From NCBI GenBank assembly GCA_027310565.1, contig DAIDAP010000030.1, forward strand, positions 1 through 64,000: 64,000 bases of DNA. Direction: 5' to 3'. Each line of letters opens with the position of its first letter. Position 1 is the stretch's first letter. The translations under genes were made by a program, and so were the position numbers. Positions 33,648-41,944 of this stretch are shown here, in pieces. The notes beneath the pieces were generated by a model, which was not told where the DNA came from, made no database searches, and saw only the letters and a list, made by a program, of their open reading frames with translations. Source of the DNA: Chloroflexota bacterium. Lineage in GTDB: Bacteria; Chloroflexota; Limnocylindria; P2-11E.

Positions 33648-34909
33648 TCGGCGCTCTCCGACCACTCGAGCTCGAGCCGTCCGATGCGCACCGTGTCGCC
33701 TTCCTTCACGCCGAGCTCGCGCAGCCTGCGCTCGACGCCGCTGCGCTGCAGCAGCCGGTGGAAGTACGCCGACGCGTCGCCGCTCGCCCAGTCGATGCCC
33801 GCGGCGAGGCGCTCGATGCGGTCGCCGCGCACCCGGAACGCGCCGTCTTCGCGCTCGACGCGGACGTCGCGCGCGCTTCCGGCGAAGACGATGCGCCGCT
33901 CCCGCGCGGCGGCCTCGGCGGCCGGGCGCGGACCGACGAGCGTGAAGAGCTGCTTCGCGAGCCGGTCGACGCCCTCGCCGGTCGCGGCGGAGACCGCGAG
34001 CGCCTCGCGGCCGCGTGCCCTGAGCGTCTCGACGAGCTCGGGGACGCGCTCGCGCGCCTCGGCCAGGTCGATCTTGTTGAGCGCGACGATCTCCTGCCGC
34101 GCGTCGAGGCCGCGCCCGTACGCGGCGAGCTCGCGGTCGATCGTCGCGATGTCCGCGAGGGGATCGGGGCGCGCCGCGTCGACGACGTGCACGACGAGGC
34201 GCGTGCGCTCGATGTGCCGCAGGAAGTCCTCACCGAGGCCCGCGCCGGTGCTCGCGCCCTCGATGAGCCCGGGGATGTCCGCGATGACGAGCTCGCGCTC
34301 CTCGAGGCGCGCCACGCCGAGGTTCGGCGTGAGCGTGGTGAACGGGTACGCCGCGATCTTCGGACGCGCTCGTGTGAGCGCGGCCAGCAGGCTCGATTTG
34401 CCGGCGTTCGGCAGCCCCGCGAGCCCAACGTCGGCGATGAGCCGCAGCTCCAGATCGAGCTCGCGCCGCTCGCCCGGCTGGCCGTCCTCGGCGATGCGCG
34501 GCGCGCGCCGCGTGCTCGAGACGAACCGCGCGTTCCCGCGCCCGCCCCGGCCACCCTTCGCCGCGACGATCTCGGCGCCGGCGGCGACGAGGTCGACGAC
34601 CTCGGCCCCGCTCGCCGCGTCGCGCACCGTCGTGCCGACCGGTACGCGGACGACGAGATCCCCGCCGGCCTTCCCGGAGCGGTTGGACCCCGCGCCGGCG
34701 CCGCCGCTCTCGGCGGCGAACACCCGCTTCACGCGGAAGTCGCCGAGCGACGCGAGCTGCGGGTCCGCGCGCAGGACGACGTCGCCGCCGCGCCCGCCGT
34801 CGCCGCCGTCGGGTCCTCCGCGCGGCACGTGCGCCTCGCGGCGGAACGCGATGACGCCGCGCCCGCCGTCGCCGCCGCGCACCGAGATCCGCGCGCGATC
34901 GAGGAACAT
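33644..34909 (-). CDS. obgE: GTPase Obg
   Basis: Obg is a ribosome-assembly and stress GTPase. The 421-residue protein has the Gly-rich Obg fold (RISVRGGDGGRGVIAFRRE to KGGRGGRGNARFVSS), the G domain with G1 GLPNAGKSSLLAAL, G2 around PFTTLTPNLGV, G3 DIPGLIEGAS and G4 NKIDL, and a C-terminal OCT domain (VRVEREDGAFRVRGDRIERL to TVRIGRLELEW). The ATG overlaps the stop of the upstream gene (TGATG), so four genes from 36138 to 32722 form one run. Confidence 0.96.
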   Translation of the reverse strand: MFLDRARISVRGGDGGRGVIAFRREAHVPRGGPDGGDGGRGGDVVLRADPQLASLGDFRVKRVFAAESGGAGAGSNRSGKAGGDLVVRVPVGTTVRDAASGAEVVDLVAAGAEIVAAKGGRGGRGNARFVSSTRRAPRIAEDGQPGERRELDLELRLIADVGLAGLPNAGKSSLLAALTRARPKIAAYPFTTLTPNLGVARLEERELVIADIPGLIEGASTGAGLGEDFLRHIERTRLVVHVVDAARPDPLADIATIDRELAAYGRGLDARQEIVALNKIDLAEARERVPELVETLRARGREALAVSAATGEGVDRLAKQLFTLVGPRPAAEAAARERRIVFAGSARDVRVEREDGAFRVRGDRIERLAAGIDWASGDASAYFHRLLQRSGVERRLRELGVKEGDTVRIGRLELEWSESAE

Positions 34910-36138
34910 CAGATCCTCGCGAGCGGCCTGACGAACGCGCCGACGCGCAGGTGCGGAAGGCGCTCGCGCAGGCGCTCGACGGCGTCGGCGACGCCGATCG
35001 CCCCCTCGCCGTCGCCGGCGATGGCGAGGGCGCGCAGCGGATCGGCGTGGAGGTCGCGCAGCAGAAGGGTGCTCCCCGCGGGCAGCTCGGCGGCGAGGCC
35101 GACGAGCGCCTCCTGCTCGTCCTGGCGGTCGAAGACGCCGGGCAGCACGAGCACGAGCAGGCCGATCGCGAGCCGCAGCTCGGCCGCGAGGCGCAGCGTC
35201 GCGCGCACGTCGTGGAAGCGGTAGTCGCGCGGACCGTGGAACGCCTCGTACGTGCGGGCGCGCGCCGACGTGATGCGGATCGTGATCGAGTCGAGCCCCG
35301 CGCCGGCGAGGCGGCGGAGCGCCTGCGTCGCGGAGCCGTTCGTCTCCAGGTGCACCGTCCCGGCGCGCGTCCGCGCGCGGATGCGCCCGATGGCGTCCTC
35401 GATGACGCGGGCCGCGAGGAGCGGCTCGCCCTCGCACGCGCGTCCGAAGGCGAGGATCGTCCCGCCCGCGGCGACGTGCGCCGTCGCGGCGCGCGCGATC
35501 TCCTCGGCGGAGGGATGGAACGCGGCGGGCTCGCGCGCCTCGGCCTCGCCGTCGCGATGCGGCGCGACCGCGTCCGGCGGCGTCTCGTTCGCCGGCGCGG
35601 CGACCGGGAGCGCGCATTCCCAGCGCCCGTAGAACGCGTTCGCGGCGCCGCGGCAGCCGTACTCGCGCGCGCAGCGGGCGAGTTGGCGCACCAGCCGGTC
35701 GCCGGGGGCGGCGCGCAGCGCGTCGCTCACGCGCGCCGCGATCTCGGCCCGCGGGTACGCGGCGGCGTCGTGGGTCGGGTCGCGGTCGAGCAGGACGCCC
35801 GCGGCGACGAGCCTGCCCTCCTCGTCGGCCGCGACGGCGGCGTACGGGCGCGGGGCGAGATCGGCGCGGTCGGGCGCGTCCAGGTACGCGGGAAGATGCG
35901 TGCGCAGGTGCCCCGGCGGGAGCAGCGCGGCGGCGGCGAGGCGCCCGGCGCCGAGCCGCCGCGGCCTGCCGCTCCGCTCCGCGGCGAGCGCTTCGCGCTC
36001 GATCGGGATGAGCGGCGTGTCGGGCGGGAGCGGCGTGGCGTCGGTCAGCGGGGCCAGGCGGGCGCCGTCGAACGCGAGCGCGGGATGGTCGGTGACGAGC
36101 ACGCGCCCGGCACGGTCGGCGTGAACCGCGCGGTACAT
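34909..36138 (-). CDS. Radical-SAM-fold protein lacking the 4Fe-4S cysteines
   Basis: This 409-residue protein has the layout of a radical SAM enzyme: a variable N-terminal domain, then NAFYGRWECALPVAAP, then TILAFGRACEGEPLLAARVI, GTVHLETNGSATQALRRLAGAGLDSITIRI and the TIM-barrel strands to LLVLVLPGVFDRQDEQEAL. In related proteins, as I recall them, YGRWE is followed by a CxxxCxxC triad. Here that position reads ALPVAAPANETPP with no cysteine. The nearest cysteines (CAREYGCRG, and Cys in RWEC) do not fit the spacing. So the fold seems kept and the iron-sulfur chemistry lost. It is the first gene of the obgE-nadD-rsfS run. Function unknown. Confidence 0.65.
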   Translation of the reverse strand: MYRAVHADRAGRVLVTDHPALAFDGARLAPLTDATPLPPDTPLIPIEREALAAERSGRPRRLGAGRLAAAALLPPGHLRTHLPAYLDAPDRADLAPRPYAAVAADEEGRLVAAGVLLDRDPTHDAAAYPRAEIAARVSDALRAAPGDRLVRQLARCAREYGCRGAANAFYGRWECALPVAAPANETPPDAVAPHRDGEAEAREPAAFHPSAEEIARAATAHVAAGGTILAFGRACEGEPLLAARVIEDAIGRIRARTRAGTVHLETNGSATQALRRLAGAGLDSITIRITSARARTYEAFHGPRDYRFHDVRATLRLAAELRLAIGLLVLVLPGVFDRQDEQEALVGLAAELPAGSTLLLRDLHADPLRALAIAGDGEGAIGVADAVERLRERLPHLRVGAFVRPLARI

Positions 36139-36187
36139 GGAGCGAGCATAAGAAGACGCCGAGCGACCGGCGATCGACTCGCGGAGG

Positions 36188-37348
36188 TCAGTAGTCCAGA
36201 CCGTTCACCTGCACGCCGTCCTTCCACACCTCCCAGTGGACGTGCGGGCCCGTGGTCACGCCGGTGAGACCGATCGCCGCGATCTTCTGACCGCGCTTCA
36301 CGACCTCGCCGGGCGTCACGAAGACGGCGCTCGTGTGGTAGTAGCAGGTCTTGAAGCCGTCGGCGTGCTGGACGCAGACACGCAGACCGCCCACGGGGAC
36401 CCAGCCGGTCGCGACGACGACGCCGTCGTCCGACGCGCCGATCGGCGTGCCGTACGGCGCGGCGATGTCCAGCGCGGTGTGGCCCCACCAGAAGTACTGC
36501 GTGATGACGCCCTGCACCGGCCACGAGAGGCGGCCCGTGCGCGCGGGGAGCCGGTCGCCGCCCGGGGGTGCGATGAAGCGGCTGACGGTGAGGCGCTGGA
36601 TCGCCGGCACGGCGGCGCCCGGGATGAAGATCCGCTGGTCGGCCGCGAAGTTCTGCGGCTCGAAGTACAGGCGGTTGTACGTCTTGACGACGGCGGGGTC
36701 GACCTTGAAGCGTGTCGCGACCGCCTCGACGGTGTCGCCCTTGCGCACCGTGTAGAGCGCGCCGCGACCGGGCGGGACGACCAGCTCGGCGCCGATCCGC
36801 AGCGGGGTGCCCTCGTCGCCGATGCCGTTCGCGAACGCGAGGTCGTCGAGCGTGACCTTGAACGACTCGGCGATCCCCGAGAGCGTGTCGCCGCGCTCGA
36901 CGACGCGGCGCTGGATCGGCTGTGGATCCGCGGCGGCGACGGTGACGACGCCGCGCGTCGCGGCGGTGATGCCGCGTGCCTGCGTCTGGGCGCGCGGCGC
37001 GCCATCCGACGCGAGCGACGCGAGGCTCGCGACGGGCGCGGCCGCCGACGCGAGGGTCGGGGCATCCTGCGGAGCGCTGACGGCCGCGAAGGGGAGGGAC
37101 AGGACGAGCGCGGCCGTCGCCGCGTTCATCAGCAGCTTGAGGCCGCGCGCGCCGTAGAGGGCGCCGACCGCCGCGGGGATGCGTCGATCGAAGAGGTCCG
37201 CCAGCGCGCCGCCGAACGCCGCGAGTGCGGCCCCGAAGCCGGCCCCGGCCACGCGGAGCTCGCGACGCACCATGAGCCGCGCGCTCGGCGTCGCGTGCGG
37301 TCGCCGCAGCGTCGTCGCCAGGTTCGTGCCCTCCCCGACTTTCCTCAC
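36188..37348 (-). CDS. LysM-M23 peptidoglycan endopeptidase
   Basis: A 386-residue cell-wall hydrolase. An N-terminal cytoplasmic segment precedes a transmembrane or signal helix (about residues 70-92, LMNAATAALVLSLPFAAVSA). Two LysM domains follow (RRVVERGDTLSGIAESFKVT; YTVRKGDTVEAVATRFKVD), then an M23 domain with GHTALDIAAPYGTPIGAS (His and Asp zinc ligands), YYHTSAVF and GPHVHWEVW (HxH). All metal ligands of a LytM-type peptidase are present. The long cytoplasmic N terminus is unusual. It is divergent from the nuo genes. Confidence 0.9.
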   Translation of the reverse strand: MRKVGEGTNLATTLRRPHATPSARLMVRRELRVAGAGFGAALAAFGGALADLFDRRIPAAVGALYGARGLKLLMNAATAALVLSLPFAAVSAPQDAPTLASAAAPVASLASLASDGAPRAQTQARGITAATRGVVTVAAADPQPIQRRVVERGDTLSGIAESFKVTLDDLAFANGIGDEGTPLRIGAELVVPPGRGALYTVRKGDTVEAVATRFKVDPAVVKTYNRLYFEPQNFAADQRIFIPGAAVPAIQRLTVSRFIAPPGGDRLPARTGRLSWPVQGVITQYFWWGHTALDIAAPYGTPIGASDDGVVVATGWVPVGGLRVCVQHADGFKTCYYHTSAVFVTPGEVVKRGQKIAAIGLTGVTTGPHVHWEVWKDGVQVNGLDY

Positions 37349-37354
37349 GCCCGT

Positions 37355-37369
37355 GTACGCAATGCGTAC
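37355..37369. promoter_or_regulatory. 15-bp palindrome GTACGCA-A-TGCGTAC in the M23/nuo divergent region
   Basis: Seven-base arms are perfectly inverted around one base, six bases upstream of the M23 gene start. A second inverted repeat, AAACG-GTA-CGTTT, lies at 37418-37430 between candidate promoters. They could be operators for one or both divergent units. Confidence 0.35.
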
Positions 37370-37389
37370 TGACCGCGGGCAGCCGTGCC

Positions 37390-37419
37390 ACCGTACCGAC
37401 GCGAGCCATCCGCTGTCAA
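37390..37419 (-). promoter_or_regulatory. Candidate promoter of the LysM-M23 gene
   Basis: On the minus strand TTGACA (37414-37419), a perfect -35 consensus, is followed after 18 bp by TACGGT (37390-37395), a weak -10. The start codon is about 40 bp downstream. Confidence 0.4.
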
Positions 37420-37428
37420 ACGGTACGT

Positions 37429-37457
37429 TTGCGGTCCCTGTAGCCCCTCCGTACGCT
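37429..37457 (+). promoter_or_regulatory. Candidate promoter of the nuo operon
   Basis: TTGCGG (37429-37434), 17 bp spacing, then TACGCT (37452-37457). The hexamers match four and three consensus positions. It is the best-spaced pair before nuoC. Confidence 0.3.
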
Positions 37458-37463
37458 ACGACC

Positions 37464-37601
37464 GTGCCCGCCGGAGATCTCTCCTCTCTCTACGTGCTCG
37501 TCCTCGTCCGCGTCGCGGCCCTCCTCCCGAGCGCGATCCACCTCGTCGCCGGTCCGCTCGTGCCTCCCGGTCCGGCGGGGAAGGCACGCGGTTGGCCCTG
37601 A
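37464..37601 (+). CDS. Possible 45-residue membrane peptide before nuoC
   Basis: A GTG-initiated frame reads [19 protein letters not shown] then a second hydrophobic part [18 protein letters not shown] and ends ARGWP, overlapping the nuoC TTG start by 10 nt. The length, single hydrophobic stretch and position recall the N terminus of NuoA, which normally begins nuo operons, but the match is weak and the conserved E/D-rich NuoA parts are missing. It could be a remnant, a leader peptide coupled to nuoC, or chance. Confidence 0.25.
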   Translation: MPAGDLSSLYVLVLVRVAALLPSAIHLVAGPLVPPGPAGKARGWP

Positions 37602-38080
37602 GCGCGCAGCGGCCGGCCGTCGACCTCCGCGCCGCCCGCGACGCGCTCGCGGCCCGGCTCGGTGACCGCGCGACGGTCACGACTCTCCACGACATGCTCG
37701 TCGTCGACGCGGACCGCCGGAGGCTCGTGGAGGTCGCGCGGGTCGTCCGCGACGACCCGGCCACGCGCTGCGACCTGTACGCCGCGAACGCGGGCGTCGA
37801 CATGGGCAGCGAGCTGCGCAGCGTGACGTTCGTGCGCGGCGTCGAGACGAAGGTCTACGTCATGATCCGCACGACGTGCACCGAGCTCGATCCGCACGTG
37901 CCGAGCCTCGTCGAGGTGTGGACCGGCGCGAACTGGCCGGAGCGCGAGACCTACGACATGTTCGGCATCGAGTTCGACGGGCATCCCGATCTGAGGCGCA
38001 TCTTCCTCGAGGAGTCGTTCCCCGGCCATCCGCTGCGGAAGTCGTTCCTGCCGCCGCGCAGCGACGCGCGGGGCGGCTGA
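37592..38080 (+). CDS. nuoC: NADH-quinone oxidoreductase subunit C
   Basis: NuoC is the 30-kDa peripheral-arm subunit of complex I. The 162-residue protein has the conserved [31 protein letters not shown] and the closing [11 protein letters not shown] chose the TTG at 37592 because GGGGAAGG lies eight bases upstream and no better start exists; the frame is open to 37385. nuoH follows after 3 nt. NuoD, its usual neighbour or fusion partner, is absent. Confidence 0.92.
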   Translation: MALSAQRPAVDLRAARDALAARLGDRATVTTLHDMLVVDADRRRLVEVARVVRDDPATRCDLYAANAGVDMGSELRSVTFVRGVETKVYVMIRTTCTELDPHVPSLVEVWTGANWPERETYDMFGIEFDGHPDLRRIFLEESFPGHPLRKSFLPPRSDARGG

Positions 38081-38083
38081 GCG

Positions 38084-39223
38084 ATGCCGGAGGGCCCGTT
38101 CGGCCTCGACCCGGCGATCTGGGCGGTCGTCCGCCTCGTCATCGCGCTGGCGCTGCTCGTCGTCGTCGTGTTGAACGGCGCGCTGTCGCAGGTCTACATC
38201 GAGCGGAAGGTTCAGGCGTTCATCCAGAACCGTTACGGACCGATCCACACCGGCCCGTGGGGTCTGCTGCAGACCGTCGCCGACGCGGTGAAGCTGCTCG
38301 GCAAGGAGGACATCCGCGCGCGGCTCACCGACCGCTGGTTCTTCCTCTCCGCGCCGGGGATCGTCTTCAGCCCGATGCTGGCGTCGTGGGTCGTCATCCC
38401 GTTCGCGCCGGGCCTCGTCGGCGCCGACCTCAACATCGGCCTGCTGTACCTCGCGACGCTCGGCTCGATGACCGTGCTCGGGATCGTCATCGCGGGCTGG
38501 GCCTCGAACAACAAGTACTCGCTCATCGGCGGTCTGCGGTCCGGCGGCCAGCTCATCTCGTACGAGGTGCCGCAGATCCTCTCGCTCGTGACGGTCGCCA
38601 TGCTGGTCGGCTCGCTGTCGATGGTGGACATCGTCGACGCGCAGCCGGGGTGGCAGCTCACGGTCTTCATCCTGCCGCTCGCGTTCCTCACGTACTTCAT
38701 CGCCGGCCTGGCGGAGACCAACCGCAACCCGTTCGATCTGCCCGAGGCGGAGTCCGAGCTCGTCGCGGGGTTCCTCACGGAGTACTCGGGGATGCGCTAC
38801 GCCGTGTTCTTCATGGCGGAGTACGGCGAGGTCTCGGTCGTCTCCGCGATCGTCGCCACGCTCTGGTTCGGCGGCTGGCACGGCCCGTTCGTCGACACGG
38901 CCGGTCCGCTCCTCGGCCCGGTGCTCGGCGTGCTCTGGTTCACGCTCAAGACGTACGCGTTCGTGCTCGTCTTCATGTGGATCCGCGCGACGCTGCCGCG
39001 CTTCCGGATCGACCAGCTCATGGCGCTCTGCTGGAAGCTGCTCATCCCGGCGACGCTCACGAACCTCCTCGTGACGGCCGTCCTGCTCCTCGCGTTCCCC
39101 GGCTCCCTGCTCCCCGTGGCGATCGCGAACTGGATCATGCTCGGACTCTTCGTGCTCGCCATCCCGTTGTTCCAGCGCCGCCGTCTCGCGTCGCTGCGCG
39201 CGCGCCTGCGGGCGGCGGCCTAG
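38084..39223 (+). CDS. nuoH: NADH-quinone oxidoreductase subunit H
   Basis: NuoH links the quinone site to the proton channels. The 379-residue membrane protein has VYIERKVQAFIQNRYGPIHTGPWGLLQTVADAVKLLGKE, the EVPQILSLV segment and the GLAETNRNPFDLPEAESELVAGFLTEYSGMRYAVFFMAEY loop, with about eight transmembrane helices. These acidic-loop residues are the conserved quinone-site ones. Confidence 0.96.
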   Translation: MPEGPFGLDPAIWAVVRLVIALALLVVVVLNGALSQVYIERKVQAFIQNRYGPIHTGPWGLLQTVADAVKLLGKEDIRARLTDRWFFLSAPGIVFSPMLASWVVIPFAPGLVGADLNIGLLYLATLGSMTVLGIVIAGWASNNKYSLIGGLRSGGQLISYEVPQILSLVTVAMLVGSLSMVDIVDAQPGWQLTVFILPLAFLTYFIAGLAETNRNPFDLPEAESELVAGFLTEYSGMRYAVFFMAEYGEVSVVSAIVATLWFGGWHGPFVDTAGPLLGPVLGVLWFTLKTYAFVLVFMWIRATLPRFRIDQLMALCWKLLIPATLTNLLVTAVLLLAFPGSLLPVAIANWIMLGLFVLAIPLFQRRRLASLRARLRAAA

Positions 39224-39226
39224 CCG

Positions 39227-39727
39227 GTGTCGTACGACCTCGTCGGGGTCATCCTCTTCGCCGTCCTCGCCATCGGCATCGTCGGCGCGGGCATCGGCGT
39301 CGTCCTGCTCGACCGCATCACCGCCTCGGCGCTGCTCATGGCCTTCACGTTCCTCAACGTGGCCGGCATGTTCGTGCTGCTCGGCGCCGAGACGATCGCC
39401 GCGTTCCAGGTGCTCATCTACGTCGGGGCGATCACCGTGCTGATCCTCTACGGCGTCATGTTCACGCCGCAGCGCGAGCGCGCGTACGCGCTCTTCTTCC
39501 AGACGCAGTGGCCGTGGGCCGCGCTCGTCGTCGCGCCGCTCGGGATCGGGGTCGCCCTCGTCGGCCTCTCGTTCCGCGACAGGGCCACCGCGGTCCCGGC
39601 CGGTGGCGACCTCGACGCGCTCGCCACGAGCATCTTCCGCGACTTCGCGTTCCCGTTCGAGGTCGCGTCGGTGCTGCTGCTCGCCGCGATGATCGGCGCG
39701 ATCGTGCTCGTGCGGAGGGACGACTAG
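39227..39727 (+). CDS. nuoJ: NADH-quinone oxidoreductase subunit J
   Basis: A 166-residue membrane subunit with five helices; the conserved stretch AFQVLIYVGAITVLILYGVMF, which holds the TM3 pi-bulge, is clear. It starts at a GTG three bases after the nuoH stop and overlaps nuoK by 1 nt. nuoI, which normally sits between H and J, is missing. Confidence 0.93.
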   Translation: MSYDLVGVILFAVLAIGIVGAGIGVVLLDRITASALLMAFTFLNVAGMFVLLGAETIAAFQVLIYVGAITVLILYGVMFTPQRERAYALFFQTQWPWAALVVAPLGIGVALVGLSFRDRATAVPAGGDLDALATSIFRDFAFPFEVASVLLLAAMIGAIVLVRRDD

Positions 39728-40038
39728 TGGCCGTCCCGCTCGGCGCGTTCATCGCCGTCTCCGCGGTGCTGTTCTCCATCGGCATCGCGGGCGTGCTCGT
39801 CCGGCGCAACGCCGTCGTCATCCTCATGTGCGTCGAGCTCATGCTCAACGCCGCGAACCTCGCGCTCGTCGCGTTCTCGCGCCGCGGTGGATTCCCGGAC
39901 GAGCGCGGCAGCGTCTTCGTCGTCTTCGTGTTCGTCGTCGCCGCGTCCGAGGTCGCCGTGGGCCTCGCGATCGTGCTCTCCGCGTACCGCAACCGCCCGA
40001 CGGTGGACGTTGACGAGATCCACGCGATGAAGGGGTGA
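39727..40038 (+). CDS. nuoK: NADH-quinone oxidoreductase subunit K
   Basis: A 103-residue three-helix subunit with the family core RRNAVVILMCVELMLNAANLALVAF, containing the conserved membrane Glu, and FVFVVAASEVAVGLAIVLS with the second one. The GTG start shares its first base with the nuoJ TAG. The nuoL start follows four bases after the nuoK stop. Confidence 0.95.
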   Translation: MAVPLGAFIAVSAVLFSIGIAGVLVRRNAVVILMCVELMLNAANLALVAFSRRGGFPDERGSVFVVFVFVVAASEVAVGLAIVLSAYRNRPTVDVDEIHAMKG

Positions 40039-40042
40039 TGCC

Positions 40043-41944
40043 GTGATCGAGGCGGTTTGGCTCATCCCCGCGCTGCCGCTCGCGGCGTTCCTCGTCAACG
40101 GGCTCTTCGGGCGGCGCTGGCTCCGGCACGCCACCGGGTGGATCGCCTCGGCCGCCGTCGGCCTCTCCGCCGTCCTCGCGATCGGCGTGTTCCTCGAGGT
40201 GCTCGGTGGACGGGAGCGGACGACCGTGACGCTCTACGAGTGGATCGGCGCGGGCGACTTCCGCGTCGACGTGGCGGCGCTCATCGACCCGCTCTCGACG
40301 GTGATGCTCCTCGTCGTGACCGTGGTCAGCACGCTCATCTTCGTCTACGCGAACGGCTACATGGAGCACGACGCCGGGTTCCATCGCTTCTTCACGTGGT
40401 TCCCGCTCTTCGTGTTCGCGATGCTCATCCTGGTGATGGCCGACAACTACCTCCTCATGTTCGTGGGCTGGGAGGGCGTCGGCCTCTGCTCCTACCTGCT
40501 CATCGGGTACTGGTTCGACAAGCCGGCGCCCCAGCAGGCCGCGAACAAGGCGTTCTGGATGAACCGCATCGGCGACTGGGGCTTCACCGTCGGCATGATC
40601 ACGACGTTCCTCGTGTTCGGCTCGGTGACCTTCAGCGACGTGTTCGATCGCGTCGGCGTCGCGACGCAGGCGAACCTCACGCTCATCTCCCTGGCGTTCT
40701 TCTTCGCCGCGACCGGCAAGTCGGCGCAGCTGCCGCTGTACTCGTGGCTGCCCGACGCCATGGAGGGGCCGACACCGGTGTCGGCGCTCATCCACGCGGC
40801 GACGATGGTCACCGCCGGCGTGTACCTCGTGGCGCGCTCGGTCCCGCTCTTCGTCGGGGCCGGTCCGTCGCTCGAGATCGTCGCCGTCGTCGGGGCGATC
40901 ACCGCGCTCTTCGCGGCGACCATCGCGCTCGTGCAGGTCGACATCAAGCGGGTGATGGCCTACTCGACGGTGAGCCAGCTCGGATACATGTTCCTCGCGC
41001 TCGGCGTCGGCGCGCCGGCGGCCGCGCTCTTCCACCTCGCCACGCACGCCTTCTTCAAGGCCCTCCTGTTCCTCGGCTCCGGCTCGGTGATGCACGGGAT
41101 GCAGGGCGAGCAGGACATGCGCAAGATGGGCGGCCTGCGCCCGAAGATGCCGGTGACGTTCTGGACGATGCTCATCGCCGGCGGCTCGCTCGCCGGGCTG
41201 CCGCCGCTCGCGGGCTTCTGGTCGAAGGACGAGATCGTCGGCGCCGCGTGGAACGAGGGCCAGACCGCGCTCTGGGCGATCGGGATCCTCACCGGGGTGC
41301 TCACGGCGGCCTACGTGACACGCGCGCTCTGGCTCACCTTCGGTGGCGAGCCGCGCGACCGCCACCTCTTCGAGCACGCGCACGAATCGCCCGCGGTGAT
41401 GACGCTTCCGCTCATGGGGCTCGCCGTCGGCGTCCTCACGCTGGGCGTCGTCCTCGGGTTCCCGCCCGACGCGGGCTTCATCCACACCTTCCTGCGGCCG
41501 GTCGTCGAGGTCGAGGGGCTCGCGCCGCGCGAGGTGGAGGTCGTCACGCTGCTCGCGCTCCTCGCCGTCTCGGTCGCCGCGGCGATCGTGGGCATCCTCA
41601 TCGTGATCTCGATGTACGCGCGGCATCGGCCGGACCCGGCGGCCGTGTCGCGGGCGAGCGGGCCGGTCTACCGCCTCCTCGTGAACAAGTACTACGTGGA
41701 CGAGCTGTACGACCGGCGGATCGCCGGCGCGCTCCGCGCTCTCTTCGGCGTGCTGTGGGCGTTCGACGTCCACGTCGTGGACGGGATCGCGAACGGTCTG
41801 GGCCGGCTGTCGTCGCTCGGCGGGCAGGGCGTGCGCCGCCTGCAGACCGGCATCGTCGGGAACTACGCGCTCACGATCGTCGCCGGCCTGATCGTGATCA
41901 TCGTCGTCTACGGCGGGTACGCGGCCGGGCTGTGGCGGCGATGA
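40043..41944 (+). CDS. nuoL: NADH-quinone oxidoreductase subunit L
   Basis: NuoL is an antiporter-like proton-pumping subunit with the lateral helix. The 633-residue protein shows VGWEGVGLCSYLLIGYWF, YSWLPDAMEGPTPVSALIHAATMVTAGVYL, and KRVMAYSTVSQLGYMFLALG, all NuoL hallmarks, and a C-terminal extension ending in a transmembrane helix near GNYALTIVAGLIVIIVVYGG. It begins with GTG and overlaps nuoM by 4 nt. Confidence 0.96.
   Translation: MIEAVWLIPALPLAAFLVNGLFGRRWLRHATGWIASAAVGLSAVLAIGVFLEVLGGRERTTVTLYEWIGAGDFRVDVAALIDPLSTVMLLVVTVVSTLIFVYANGYMEHDAGFHRFFTWFPLFVFAMLILVMADNYLLMFVGWEGVGLCSYLLIGYWFDKPAPQQAANKAFWMNRIGDWGFTVGMITTFLVFGSVTFSDVFDRVGVATQANLTLISLAFFFAATGKSAQLPLYSWLPDAMEGPTPVSALIHAATMVTAGVYLVARSVPLFVGAGPSLEIVAVVGAITALFAATIALVQVDIKRVMAYSTVSQLGYMFLALGVGAPAAALFHLATHAFFKALLFLGSGSVMHGMQGEQDMRKMGGLRPKMPVTFWTMLIAGGSLAGLPPLAGFWSKDEIVGAAWNEGQTALWAIGILTGVLTAAYVTRALWLTFGGEPRDRHLFEHAHESPAVMTLPLMGLAVGVLTLGVVLGFPPDAGFIHTFLRPVVEVEGLAPREVEVVTLLALLAVSVAAAIVGILIVISMYARHRPDPAAVSRASGPVYRLLVNKYYVDELYDRRIAGALRALFGVLWAFDVHVVDGIANGLGRLSSLGGQGVRRLQTGIVGNYALTIVAGLIVIIVVYGGYAAGLWRR

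Noticed and set aside
39845-41773. 642-codon minus-strand open frame opposite nuoK and nuoL
   Set aside because: Very His/Asp/Arg/Glu-rich mirror translation of a membrane-protein gene; shadow frame.
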